DNA of 64,000 nucleotides from Pelagibacterium sp. 26DY04. Its GTDB lineage: Bacteria > Pseudomonadota > Alphaproteobacteria > Rhizobiales > Devosiaceae. The position numbers and the translations under genes were made by a program. The DNA lies in assembly GCF_031202305.1 (NCBI RefSeq), contig NZ_CP101731.1:682001-746000 (forward strand), read 5' to 3'. The notes beneath the pieces are model-generated. The model was given only the letters and a program-made list of their open reading frames with translations. It ran no database searches and was not told where the DNA came from. This document shows, in pieces, positions 44,598 to 52,985 of the stretch (positions within the stretch are counted from its first letter, which is position 1; each line of letters starts with the position of its first letter).

Positions 44598-45269
44598 GTG
44601 AACTATCAGTTCAACTTCGCTCCGGTGATCAACAATTTCGACCAGTTGATCTATGGCGCATTGGTTACCATTCAGCTCAGCTTCGGAGCGATCCTGATCG
44701 GCATGCTGATCGCCGTCCCGTGCGCCGCTGCCAAGACGGCAGGCCCCAGCGCGCTCCGCTGGCTGGTGAACGTCTATATCGAGGTGATCCGCAACACCCC
44801 GTTCCTGATCCAGATATTCTTCATCTATTTCTCGCTGCCCGCCCTGGGAATCAGGTTCGATCCCAACACCGCCGCACTGGTTGCGCTGTCGGTCAATGTC
44901 GGAGCCTACGCGACCGAAATCGTGCGCGCGGGGATCGAGTCGGTCAATCGCGGGCAAGTGGAAGCCGGTCGGGCCCTTGGACTCAAGAGCCATCAGATCT
45001 TCCGCTACATCATCCTCAAGCCGGCGCTGCGCACCATCTATCCCGCGCTCACCAGCCAGTTCATCTACCTGATGTTGACCTCGTCGGTGGTCTCGGCGAT
45101 TTCGGCGACGGATCTCGCCGCGGCCGGCAACAATATCCAGTCTGCCACCTTCGCGGCCTTCGAGGTCTATCTGGTGATCACGCTGATATACTTCATTCTC
45201 TCGCTCGGCTTTTCCGGCCTGTTTTCTGCACTCGGGCGGATCGCTTTCCGCTATCCCCTGGCGCGGTGA
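44598..45269 (+). CDS. Polar amino acid-type ABC permease (HisMQ family), first
   Basis: 223 residues with a GTG start preceded by GGGAGGAACG. HisMQ features: IEVIRNTPFLIQIFFIYFSLP and the coupling loop QVEAGRALGLKSHQIFRYIILKPALR. Five or six membrane segments. It forms a heterodimeric channel with the next gene, 9 bp downstream. Confidence 0.9.
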   Translation: MNYQFNFAPVINNFDQLIYGALVTIQLSFGAILIGMLIAVPCAAAKTAGPSALRWLVNVYIEVIRNTPFLIQIFFIYFSLPALGIRFDPNTAALVALSVNVGAYATEIVRAGIESVNRGQVEAGRALGLKSHQIFRYIILKPALRTIYPALTSQFIYLMLTSSVVSAISATDLAAAGNNIQSATFAAFEVYLVITLIYFILSLGFSGLFSALGRIAFRYPLAR

Positions 45270-45278
45270 GGGCAGCCC

Positions 45279-45935
45279 ATGTTTCGCACATTCGGGTTTA
45301 ACGAAGCGCTGTTCATCATAACCGCCGTGCAATGGACGCTGTTGCTTTCGGCGATCGCCTTCGCTGGCGGAGCGTTGGGCGGCATCGCCATCGCGCTGGC
45401 CCGCGTGTCGCGCGTCGCGCCGCTGCGCTATGGAGCGCTCGCCTTCATTCGGGTGTTTCAGGGCACTCCGCTCCTGATGCAGCTCTTCCTGGTCTATTTC
45501 GGCCTTTCGATCGTGGGGGTGGGGATCAATCCCTGGATCGCGGCGGCATTGGCCCTCACGCTCCATGCCAGCGCCTATCTGGGCGAGATCTGGCGCGGCT
45601 GCATCGAGGCCGTGCCCGCGGGACAGTCCGAAGCGAGTTGGGCGCTGGGGCTGAAATATCGTGATCGCATGCGCTACGTGGTTTTGCCCCAGGCGGCAAA
45701 GATATCGGTGGCGCCGACCGTGGGCTTTCTGGTGCAGCTGATCAAGGGCACCTCGCTGGCCTCCATCATTGGCTTTGTCGAGCTGACACGGGCCGGCCAG
45801 ATCATCAACAACGCGACGTTCCAGCCCCTGACCGTCTTTTCGCTGGTGGCGGCGCTCTATTTTATCCTCTGCTGGCCGCTCTCGCTGTGGGCGCGGCACC
45901 TGGAAGGACGGTTTGCCGTGGCGACCACGCGCTGA
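45279..45935 (+). CDS. Polar amino acid-type ABC permease (HisMQ family), second
   Basis: 218 residues, with AFIRVFQGTPLLMQLFLVYFGLS and coupling loop QSEASWALGLKYRDRMRYVVLPQAAK. It pairs with the preceding permease. The binding-protein gene follows after 31 bp. Confidence 0.9.
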   Translation: MFRTFGFNEALFIITAVQWTLLLSAIAFAGGALGGIAIALARVSRVAPLRYGALAFIRVFQGTPLLMQLFLVYFGLSIVGVGINPWIAAALALTLHASAYLGEIWRGCIEAVPAGQSEASWALGLKYRDRMRYVVLPQAAKISVAPTVGFLVQLIKGTSLASIIGFVELTRAGQIINNATFQPLTVFSLVAALYFILCWPLSLWARHLEGRFAVATTR

Positions 45936-45966
45936 ACTCGACGACATCAACCAAGGGAGAGAGAAT

Positions 45967-46767
45967 ATGGAACTGCGCAAAACTTTGATCGGAATGATGG
46001 GCGCCGCGGCGCTTGTGGCGGGCCTTGTGGCTGGCCCGGCCATCGCCCAGACGCCCGAGGAAATCCAGCAACGTGGCACGATCAATATCGGCCTGCTCGT
46101 CGATTTCCCCCCGTTCGGCATTCTCGATGAGGCGGGCAATCCGGACGGCTATGACGCCGACGTCGCCCGCCTGCTCGCCGAGGACATGGGGGTGGAGCTC
46201 AACCTGGTTCCCGTGACCGGGCCCAACCGTATTCCCTATCTCGTGTCCAACCAGATCGACGTTCTCGTCGCTTCTCTGGGCATTACGCCCGAACGTGCCG
46301 AACAGGTCGATTTCTCAGCACCCTATGCCGGTATCGAGATCTTCGTTTTCGGCGACGCCAATCTCGAGGTGACGGGACCGGAAGATCTTTCCGGCCACAG
46401 CATCGCCGTTGCGCGCGCATCCACACAGGACACCTCGATCACCGAGATCGCGCCGGCCGATGCGAACATCCAGCGCTTCGATGACGACGCCTCGGCGGTG
46501 CAGGCGCTGCTTTCGGGGCAGGCCCCGTTGATGGGCGCGTCCAACGTGGTGATCGCACAGATCAATGAAATGGCGCCGGGCCGGTTCGACACCAAATTCT
46601 CGCTGCGCCAGCAGAGCCAGGCGATTGCCGTCCGTCCGGGCAGCACCGAGCTTTTGGACTACATCAACGACTTTCTGGCCCGGGTGAAGGAAGATGGAAG
46701 TCTGAACGCGCTGCACGAGGAATGGGTCGGCGGTCCGCTGCCTGAATTCGTTCTGGCGGGCGAATAA
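45967..46767 (+). CDS. Polar amino acid-type ABC substrate-binding protein
   Basis: 266 residues with signal peptide MELRKTLIGMMGAAALVAGL...AIAQ. The family-3 pattern is clear: RGTINIGLLVDFPPFGILDEAGNPDGYDADVARLLA and later the DQIDVLVASLGITPERAEQVDFSAPY stretch. Start ATG 45967 follows AGGGAGAGA. It likely binds an amino acid or a related small carboxylate. The 2-hydroxyacid dehydrogenase downstream hints at a hydroxy- or keto-acid-yielding substrate. Confidence 0.9.
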   Translation: MELRKTLIGMMGAAALVAGLVAGPAIAQTPEEIQQRGTINIGLLVDFPPFGILDEAGNPDGYDADVARLLAEDMGVELNLVPVTGPNRIPYLVSNQIDVLVASLGITPERAEQVDFSAPYAGIEIFVFGDANLEVTGPEDLSGHSIAVARASTQDTSITEIAPADANIQRFDDDASAVQALLSGQAPLMGASNVVIAQINEMAPGRFDTKFSLRQQSQAIAVRPGSTELLDYINDFLARVKEDGSLNALHEEWVGGPLPEFVLAGE

Positions 46768-46797
46768 CAAACTCCAGCAAGGCTTTGAGGGCAGAAC

Positions 46798-47559
46798 ATG
46801 GTTACCGATGCTGCACGAAACGATACCGAAATCGCCGTACGCATGAGCGGCGTCGAGAAATGGTACGGCAGCTACCATGCCCTCAAGGCCATCGAACTAT
46901 CGGTCGCACGCGGCGAAAAGATCGTCGTGTGCGGCCCTTCAGGTTCGGGAAAATCCACCCTTATCCGCTGTATCAACCAGCTTGAAACCGTGCAGAGCGG
47001 AACGATCGTGGTGGAGGGAGTCGAACTGACCGCCGGGGCGGAAAATGTCGAGAAGATCCGCCGCGAGGTCGGCATGGTGTTTCAGCAGTTCAACCTCTTC
47101 CCTCACATGACGGTTCTGGACAATTGCGTGTTGGCGCCGATGAAGGTGAGGGGCGTGAGCAGGGCAGAGGCCGAGGCCACGGCGCGCCGCTATCTCGAAC
47201 GCGTGCGCATTCCCGAGCAGGCGGACAAATATCCGGCCCAGCTCTCAGGGGGGCAGCAGCAACGCGTGGCGATCGCACGGGCATTGTGCATGAACCCCAA
47301 GATCATGCTGTTTGACGAGCCGACCTCGGCTCTGGACCCCGAAATGGTCAACGAAGTGCTCGACACCATGATCGATCTGGCCAGCGAGGGGATGACCATG
47401 CTGGTGGTGACCCATGAGATGGGCTTCGCCCGCAAGGTGGCGGACCGGGTGATCTTCATGGACAAGGGCGAAATCGTCGAGAGCGGCGAGCCCGAGAGCT
47501 TCTTTTCCAATCCGCAGAACGAGCGGACCAAGACCTTCCTGGGTCAGATTTCACATTGA
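46798..47559 (+). CDS. Polar amino acid-type ABC ATPase (GlnQ/HisP)
   Basis: 253 residues with Walker [11 protein letters not shown]-loop [16 protein letters not shown], signature [15 protein letters not shown], Walker [17 protein letters not shown] and H-loop [15 protein letters not shown], the standard HisP/GlnQ pattern. It powers the importer encoded just upstream. The hydroxyacid dehydrogenase gene follows within about 12 bp. Confidence 0.93.
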   Translation: MVTDAARNDTEIAVRMSGVEKWYGSYHALKAIELSVARGEKIVVCGPSGSGKSTLIRCINQLETVQSGTIVVEGVELTAGAENVEKIRREVGMVFQQFNLFPHMTVLDNCVLAPMKVRGVSRAEAEATARRYLERVRIPEQADKYPAQLSGGQQQRVAIARALCMNPKIMLFDEPTSALDPEMVNEVLDTMIDLASEGMTMLVVTHEMGFARKVADRVIFMDKGEIVESGEPESFFSNPQNERTKTFLGQISH

Positions 47560-47570
47560 TAGGCAAGCCA

Positions 47571-48512
47571 ATGATAGAGCCGATCCTGGCGTTCGACACT
47601 CTTATCGAGCCCATCGGGTCCGACCTCGCGGGCCGCTACCGGTTGATTTCCGCACAAGACGCTTCGGCGGAGACCATGCTCACAGGATTTCGGGCGGTCC
47701 TCACGAACGGAGCGCTCGGGATCGATCGCGCCTGGATCGAACGGATGCCCAACCTCGAACTGATCGCGGTCAACGGCGTGGGGACCGACAGGATCGATCT
47801 CGATCTCTGTGCGCAAAGGAAGATCCATGTTGCAACGACGCTCGGGATTCTGACCGATGACGTTGCGGACATGGCAATAGGGCTGATGCTGGCCGTGCTT
47901 CGCGACATGGGGCGCGGACGGGACCTGGTGCGCTCGGGCGAATGGGCGCAGGGTGGAAAGCTTGCCCTGTCCCGTTCGGCCTCGGGCAAGAAAGTGGGAA
48001 TTGTCGGGCTGGGCGCTATCGGTCGGGCGATAGCGGAAAAGGCGGCGGCCTTCAAAATGGAGATAGGGTTCTGGAACCGGTCGGAAAAGTCGGTGCCCCA
48101 ATGGAGAGCCTTTCTCAGCCCCCTCGAGCTCGCGCGCTGGGCGGACGTGCTGATCGTCGCCGTTGCAGCAACCGCGAGTACTGAGAGCCTCGTCGATCGC
48201 GCCGTGATCGAGGCACTGGGAAACGAGGGATATCTCGTCAATATTGCACGGGGCAGCGTGATAGACGAGAACGCGCTGATCGAGGCGCTCGAAGCGCGGG
48301 CTATTGCGGGTGCCGGTCTCGATGTGTTCCTCGGCGAGCCCAGGATAGATGAGCGATTCCTGAAGCTCGATAACGTTTTCCCCGTGCCCCATGTCGGCAG
48401 CGCCACCGTGGAAACGCGCACCGCCATGGCGGAATTGGTCAGAGAGAATATCGACGCCTATTTCGCCGGGCGCCAACCACCGACATCGGTGACGGCAAGC
48501 CGGTTCACCTGA
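47571..48512 (+). CDS. D-isomer-specific 2-hydroxyacid dehydrogenase
   Basis: 313 residues. It has the NAD(P) motif VGIVGLGAIGRAIA, the substrate Arg in VNIARGSVIDENALI and the catalytic His in VPHVGSATVETR. A TTG at 47556 that overlaps the ATPase stop is another possible start. It reduces a 2-ketoacid or oxidises a 2-hydroxyacid, such as glyoxylate or hydroxypyruvate. Position as last gene in the LacI/ABC cluster suggests it acts on the imported compound; the exact substrate is not visible. Confidence 0.88.
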   Translation: MIEPILAFDTLIEPIGSDLAGRYRLISAQDASAETMLTGFRAVLTNGALGIDRAWIERMPNLELIAVNGVGTDRIDLDLCAQRKIHVATTLGILTDDVADMAIGLMLAVLRDMGRGRDLVRSGEWAQGGKLALSRSASGKKVGIVGLGAIGRAIAEKAAAFKMEIGFWNRSEKSVPQWRAFLSPLELARWADVLIVAVAATASTESLVDRAVIEALGNEGYLVNIARGSVIDENALIEALEARAIAGAGLDVFLGEPRIDERFLKLDNVFPVPHVGSATVETRTAMAELVRENIDAYFAGRQPPTSVTASRFT

Positions 48513-48538
48513 CGCCGCGGGAGCTCGGGGATTTCGCG

Positions 48539-48553
48539 CTCCGTGGCACGGAG
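48539..48553. repeat. Near-perfect palindrome after the dehydrogenase gene
   Basis: CTCCGTG-G-CACGGAG, 7-bp arms with one central base, 26 bp after the stop codon, in a 143-bp gap that holds nothing else I can support. It could be a small terminator hairpin or a binding site for the next gene's regulator. Confidence 0.4.
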
Positions 48554-48655
48554 TGAACCGATAAGGCCATGCTGAACTCCCCGATTGCCAAGGGTTAAGC
48601 TGGACGGCGGAGCGGAACGCATGCCCTGCGGCGCCATTGGGTCAAGGCGACACCA

Positions 48656-49747
48656 ATGAGCCGGAAGGCGTCCTTTATGCCCATTGCTCCCCGCATCGCT
48701 GTCCTCACCTTTCACCGCTGCATCAATTATGGCTCATACTGGCAGGCTCGCTGCCTCGTGGAAGGTCTGCGTGAACGGGGACATGGCGCGGTGCTCCTCG
48801 ATCATCATTCTGAGCGCGTCAAACGCGCCGAGTGGCGCAGCGCTCTTCAACCCCTGCTGCCAAAAAGGAGTGAAAAGGCCGATCTACCGCTTTATGCCGG
48901 CAAGACGCGGAGGTTCCTCGATGCCATCGACAGCTTGCCGCTGTCGAAACCTTTCGCGCTCGATCGGCCATGGGAAATGGACCCTCATGAGCTGGTACTC
49001 GTGGGCAGCGACGAAGTCTGGAATTTGCGCCATCCCTGGTATGGCGGTCACCCCGTCTTTTTCGGCGAGGGGGTGCGGGCCGGGCAAATCGCCTCCTATG
49101 CGGCGAGCTTCGGCAATCAGGATGCCGGTGAAGGGCTCGATGGCCGTTGGGCCGGCAAGCTGCGCGATTTCTCGCGGATTTCCATCCGCGACCAGAACTC
49201 GCGCCGTCTTGTGGAGGATGCGCTTGGCTGCGAGCCCGAATTGGTGCTCGACCCGTGCCTGCAATTTTCCCACCTGATCGAGGGTAAGGCGCTGCGCCGC
49301 CTGCCGCCATATCTGGCCGTCTATGGGCACGGTTTCCCTCAGTGGTTCATCGACAATGTGCGCGTTTTCGCCCAGGATAAAGGCCTGCGGCTTATCAGCA
49401 TCGGCTATCGCAACGATTGGGCAGACGAGCAATGGATCGATGCCGGCCCGGAGGAATTCGCCGGCTTCATGGCCGGGGCTCAGGCGGTGGTCACCACGTT
49501 CTTCCATGGCTGTGTCTTTGCACTCGTCAACCAAAAGCCCTTCGCGTGTGCCTTGACCGATTATCGCTCCAACAAGATCCGCGACCTGACCGAAACCGTC
49601 GGTGCCCAGCGGCATCTGGTGGGGCAGGAGACGCCGTCGAGCCATTATTGGGACATTCTCGGGGAAGCACCCGAGAGGACGATCCCGCATCGAATCGCGA
49701 TCCTCAAACGGCGCTCGGACGCCTATCTCGATGCCGTCTGCAACTGA
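48656..49747 (+). CDS. Polysaccharide pyruvyl transferase family protein
   Basis: 363 residues. It has the family start pattern IAVLTFHRCINYGSYWQARCL, a central VLVGSDEVWNL and the C-terminal VVTTFFHGCVFALVNQKPFA, all hallmarks of the pyruvyl transferase fold (PF04230). Such proteins add pyruvate ketals to surface sugars, or act in related transfer. An in-frame ATG at 48677 is an alternative start. It overlaps the next gene by 17 bp. No other polysaccharide genes are in view here. Confidence 0.82.
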   Translation: MSRKASFMPIAPRIAVLTFHRCINYGSYWQARCLVEGLRERGHGAVLLDHHSERVKRAEWRSALQPLLPKRSEKADLPLYAGKTRRFLDAIDSLPLSKPFALDRPWEMDPHELVLVGSDEVWNLRHPWYGGHPVFFGEGVRAGQIASYAASFGNQDAGEGLDGRWAGKLRDFSRISIRDQNSRRLVEDALGCEPELVLDPCLQFSHLIEGKALRRLPPYLAVYGHGFPQWFIDNVRVFAQDKGLRLISIGYRNDWADEQWIDAGPEEFAGFMAGAQAVVTTFFHGCVFALVNQKPFACALTDYRSNKIRDLTETVGAQRHLVGQETPSSHYWDILGEAPERTIPHRIAILKRRSDAYLDAVCN

Positions 49748-51131
49748 GCCCGCACAGCCCGCCATCAGCCCCAAAGCTATGCTGCGCTCGGGCCTCTGCA
49801 TCGGCTGCGGCGGCTGTGTCGCCCAGGCGGGCAGGGGGGACGTGCATATGGCGTGGAACGCCTATGGGCAGCTCCAGCCAACCGGCGCGCGCGATTGGCT
49901 GGAGACGCCGAGTCCCACCCTGGCGCGCACATGTCCGTTCTCCCCCTTCGCCCGCGATGAGGACGACCTGGCGGCCGGCAATTTTCCCGCCGCACCCAAT
50001 CGGGATTGGCATATCGGCCGCTATGAGGCCGCTTATGTCGGCCACGCCGCCGAGAACGCGTTCCGTGCCCAGGGGAGCTCCGGCGGCATGGTGAGTTGGG
50101 TCGCAACCGAGTTGTTGCGGCGGGGCCTCGTGGATGGCGTGGCCCATGTTGCGCCTGCCGATGATGGCGCGTTTTTCCGCTATGTGGTCTCGCGCAGCCC
50201 GGAACAGATCCATGCCGGGGCGAAGTCGCGCTACTATCCCATCGAGCTTTCAGGGGTGATCGAGACCATCCGGACCGTGCCCGGACGCTATGCGGTTGTC
50301 GGCATCCCCTGTTTCATCAAGGCCGTCCATCTGCAGTGCGCGCAGGACCCGGTGCTTGCCGAGCGCATCGCCTTCACCCTTGGCCTGTTCTGCGGACATA
50401 TGAAAAGCGCCCGGTTCGTTGAAAGCTTCGCCTGGCAGATGGATCAGCAAATCGATGCCGTCGAAAAAGTGGACTACCGCCTCAAGAACGCCGATCGTCC
50501 CGCCAATTGGTACACTGCGCAACTGACCGATCGAAGCGGCGAAAAGCGCGTCAAGGATTGGTGGCATCTTGCCGATGGCGATTGGGGCGCGGGGTTCTTC
50601 CAGAGTCCGGCCTGCAATTTCTGCGATGACGTGGTGGCGGAAACCGCCGATATCGCCTTTGGTGACGCCTGGGTGGAACCCTATGCATCCGATGGTCGAG
50701 GGACCAATGTGGTGATCGTGCGCTCGCCGCAGCTCAAGGCCATCCTTGACGAGGGAATGGCTCAAGGCCGTCTCGCGCTTGACCAGGTCGATCACGAATT
50801 CATCCGCCAAACTCAGGCCGCCGGCTTCCGCCAGCGGCGCGAGGGATTGGCCTTCCGCCTCACCTGGCCGCGCTTGGGCATCAGGCCCAAAAAGCGTGTC
50901 GCGCCCGGCGCCGAGGGTCTCTCGCTGCGCCGAAAGCTCATCTATTTCATGCGCTATCAGATCAGCGCCTGGAGCCATCGCATGTTCTGGCTGGCCCGCA
51001 GGCTCGATCGGCCGGGCCTCTACCTGGGCTGGGCGCGCCTTGCCCTTTCCACCTATCATGGCCTGGCCTATTCGCGCGGACGTATAGGCCAGGCCATGGA
51101 CCGGATGGGCCTCAAGGGCAGGGAAGGCTAG
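49731..51131 (+). CDS. FrhB-like iron-sulfur flavoprotein
   Basis: 466 residues related to the coenzyme F420 hydrogenase/dehydrogenase beta subunit. The N-terminal cluster motif is Cys23-x2-Cys26-x2-Cys29 (LCIGCGGCVAQAG), where the usual fourth Cys and Pro are missing; Cys68 in RTCPF could replace it. Core motifs are AQGSSGGMVSWVATELL, GIPCFIKAVH, and the second ACNFCDDVVAETADIAFGDAW. The start 49731 lies inside the upstream gene. FrhB-like proteins are found beside pyruvyl transferases in surface-sugar clusters and are thought to be reductases. Confidence 0.8.
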   Translation: MPSATEPAQPAISPKAMLRSGLCIGCGGCVAQAGRGDVHMAWNAYGQLQPTGARDWLETPSPTLARTCPFSPFARDEDDLAAGNFPAAPNRDWHIGRYEAAYVGHAAENAFRAQGSSGGMVSWVATELLRRGLVDGVAHVAPADDGAFFRYVVSRSPEQIHAGAKSRYYPIELSGVIETIRTVPGRYAVVGIPCFIKAVHLQCAQDPVLAERIAFTLGLFCGHMKSARFVESFAWQMDQQIDAVEKVDYRLKNADRPANWYTAQLTDRSGEKRVKDWWHLADGDWGAGFFQSPACNFCDDVVAETADIAFGDAWVEPYASDGRGTNVVIVRSPQLKAILDEGMAQGRLALDQVDHEFIRQTQAAGFRQRREGLAFRLTWPRLGIRPKKRVAPGAEGLSLRRKLIYFMRYQISAWSHRMFWLARRLDRPGLYLGWARLALSTYHGLAYSRGRIGQAMDRMGLKGREG

Positions 51132-51134
51132 ATC

Positions 51135-52094
51135 TTACCTCAGTTCCGGAAGCACCCGCTCGCCAAACGTTTCGATGAACGGCCGCTGTTCGAGCCCCAC
51201 ATGGTGGAGGTAAAGCCCGTCAAAGCCCAGATCGGCCAACTCTCCCAGCCACTCGACGAACCGGCCCGGCTCGCTCGAGATCAGCACTGAACCGTGCATG
51301 TCCTCCTTGCGCACGAATTTCGATGCCTCATCGAAATGCTCGGCAAGCTCCAGATCCCAGCACAGGGGAGGGGAAAACACGTTCGTTCGCCATTGCTCGA
51401 ATGCGATGGCCAGCGCCGTTTCGTCATCATGCGCATAAGCGAGGTGGATCTGGATGTAGATCGGCTTGCCCTTGCCGCCGCCAGTTCGGAAAGCCTCGAT
51501 CACGCGCCGCAAAGTGTCATGTGGCTGGTTGATGGTGATGAGCCCGTCGGCCCACGAGCCCACCCATCGTGCTGTTTCGGCGCTGACGGCGGCGCCGATC
51601 AGCTCCGGCGGCCGCTCCGGAAGCGTCCAGAGCTTCGCCCGGTCGACGGCAACCAGCCCGTCATGGGTCACCGTCTCGCCGGCAAAGAGCCGTCGCATCA
51701 CATCCACGCACTCACCCAGCCGCGCATTGCGCACCGGCTTGATGGGCCAGGGATCGGCTGTGATGTGTTCGTTTGCCGCTTCCCCCGAGCCGAGCGCCAG
51801 CCAGAAGCGGCCGGGAAACATCTGGGCCAGCGTGGCTCCCGCCTGCGCGATGATGGCGGGATGGTAACGCTGTCCGGGCGCGTTGACGACGCCGAACCCG
51901 AACGATGTCGCCTGCAGCGCCGCGCCAAGCCAGGCCCAGGCAAAGCCCGATTGCCCCTGTCTTGCGCTCCAGGGCGCAAAATGATCCGAACACATCGCCG
52001 CTTGGAAACCGGCTTGTTCGGCAAGGCATACCGCCTTGAGCAGAGACGCTGGGTCGATCTGCTCGTGAGAGGCGTGAAATCCGATAAGGGGCAT
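51135..52094 (-). CDS. Luciferase-like flavin oxidoreductase (probably not F420-dependent)
   Basis: 319 residues of the LLM fold, beginning IGFHASHEQIDPASLLKAV and containing CSDHFAPWSARQGQSGFAWAWLG and FPGRFWLALGSGEAANEH. It resembles the TIGR03885 type, thought to have reverted from F420 to FMN. It converges on the FrhB-like gene with a 3-bp gap. The substrate is unknown. Confidence 0.8.
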   Translation of the reverse strand: MPLIGFHASHEQIDPASLLKAVCLAEQAGFQAAMCSDHFAPWSARQGQSGFAWAWLGAALQATSFGFGVVNAPGQRYHPAIIAQAGATLAQMFPGRFWLALGSGEAANEHITADPWPIKPVRNARLGECVDVMRRLFAGETVTHDGLVAVDRAKLWTLPERPPELIGAAVSAETARWVGSWADGLITINQPHDTLRRVIEAFRTGGGKGKPIYIQIHLAYAHDDETALAIAFEQWRTNVFSPPLCWDLELAEHFDEASKFVRKEDMHGSVLISSEPGRFVEWLGELADLGFDGLYLHHVGLEQRPFIETFGERVLPELR

Positions 52095-52139
52095 CGTCTA
52101 GGAAGCTCCAGGCCAACCATGGCAGAACGGCAGCGCCTC

Positions 52140-52985
52140 TTATGTGTTCCCCCATTCCGGCCGCAGCCCGGCCCTGCCGTGGAACCCGCCGCCACGATCG
52201 GCCCGCACGCGATGCCCGCATGTGAACACCTCGAACCCGTCATCCCGCGCAACGCCGATCAGCGTAATGTTGCACGCCTCGGCGGTGCGCACCGCCAAAG
52301 CTGTAGGGACCGAAACGGCCGCGATGAGCCCGAACCCCGCTATAGCCGCCTTCTGGATCAGTTCGATCGAAACCCGGCTGGTGAGAAGCAGGATCGCAGG
52401 CTGCTGATCGCCCGTCAGCATCGCCCCGATGAGCTTATCGAGCGCATTGTGACGTCCCACGTCCTCCCGCACCATCCCAAACCCCCGTTCGGGCGACCAG
52501 CTTGCCGCCGCGTGTACAGCGTGGGTGAGCCCGTTGAGGTGCTGCTCGCCGCGCAGCAATTGCATCGCCTGCCGCAGCAAAGACGCATCGACGGCAAGGT
52601 TCTCGTGGAGCACCGCCGGAAGCGCCCGGCTGGCTTCCTGCAGGCTTTCGATCCCGCACAGGCCGCAGCCGGTCGGCCCAGCCGCTCTGCGCCGGCGCGC
52701 CAGAAGGCGATCGGCCTTGCTCGCCTCGATCCATAGCCGAAGTTCTATCCCCTCGCCATGCTCGACGATATCGAGGCTTTCGATCTCCCGCTTGTCGTCG
52801 ATAATGCCTTCGGAAAAGCAGAACCCCAGCGCAAAGTCGGCGAGATCGGCGGGCGTGGCCATCATCACACCCACGCTCGTGCCATTGCAGACAATCGCCA
52901 CCGGAACTTCCTCGGGCACGGCCCGGGTGATCACTTCCGCCTTGGCTCCCAGTTTAAGCGGATGGGTTAGCCGTGCCGGGTTCAC
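52140..52985 (-). CDS. fdhD: Formate dehydrogenase accessory sulfurtransferase FdhD
   Basis: 281 residues. FdhD passes sulfur to the molybdenum cofactor of formate dehydrogenases. It has the family motif GPTGCGLCGIESL with the sulfur-carrying CxxC, and GFGMVREDVGRHNALDKLIGA. It overlaps the upstream molybdoenzyme gene by 4 bp, which ties it to that enzyme. Confidence 0.95.
   Translation of the reverse strand: MNPARLTHPLKLGAKAEVITRAVPEEVPVAIVCNGTSVGVMMATPADLADFALGFCFSEGIIDDKREIESLDIVEHGEGIELRLWIEASKADRLLARRRRAAGPTGCGLCGIESLQEASRALPAVLHENLAVDASLLRQAMQLLRGEQHLNGLTHAVHAAASWSPERGFGMVREDVGRHNALDKLIGAMLTGDQQPAILLLTSRVSIELIQKAAIAGFGLIAAVSVPTALAVRTAEACNITLIGVARDDGFEVFTCGHRVRADRGGGFHGRAGLRPEWGNT

Noticed and set aside
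44517..46139. 540-codon minus-strand open frame
   Set aside because: Antisense to lacI end and two permeases; composition (Arg, Gln, His) is typical of a shadow frame.
49731..52094. An F420-based redox module (FrhB-like and LLM proteins)
   Set aside because: The FrhB-like protein resembles surface-sugar-associated members and the LLM protein an FMN-reverted type; no F420 synthesis genes are visible.
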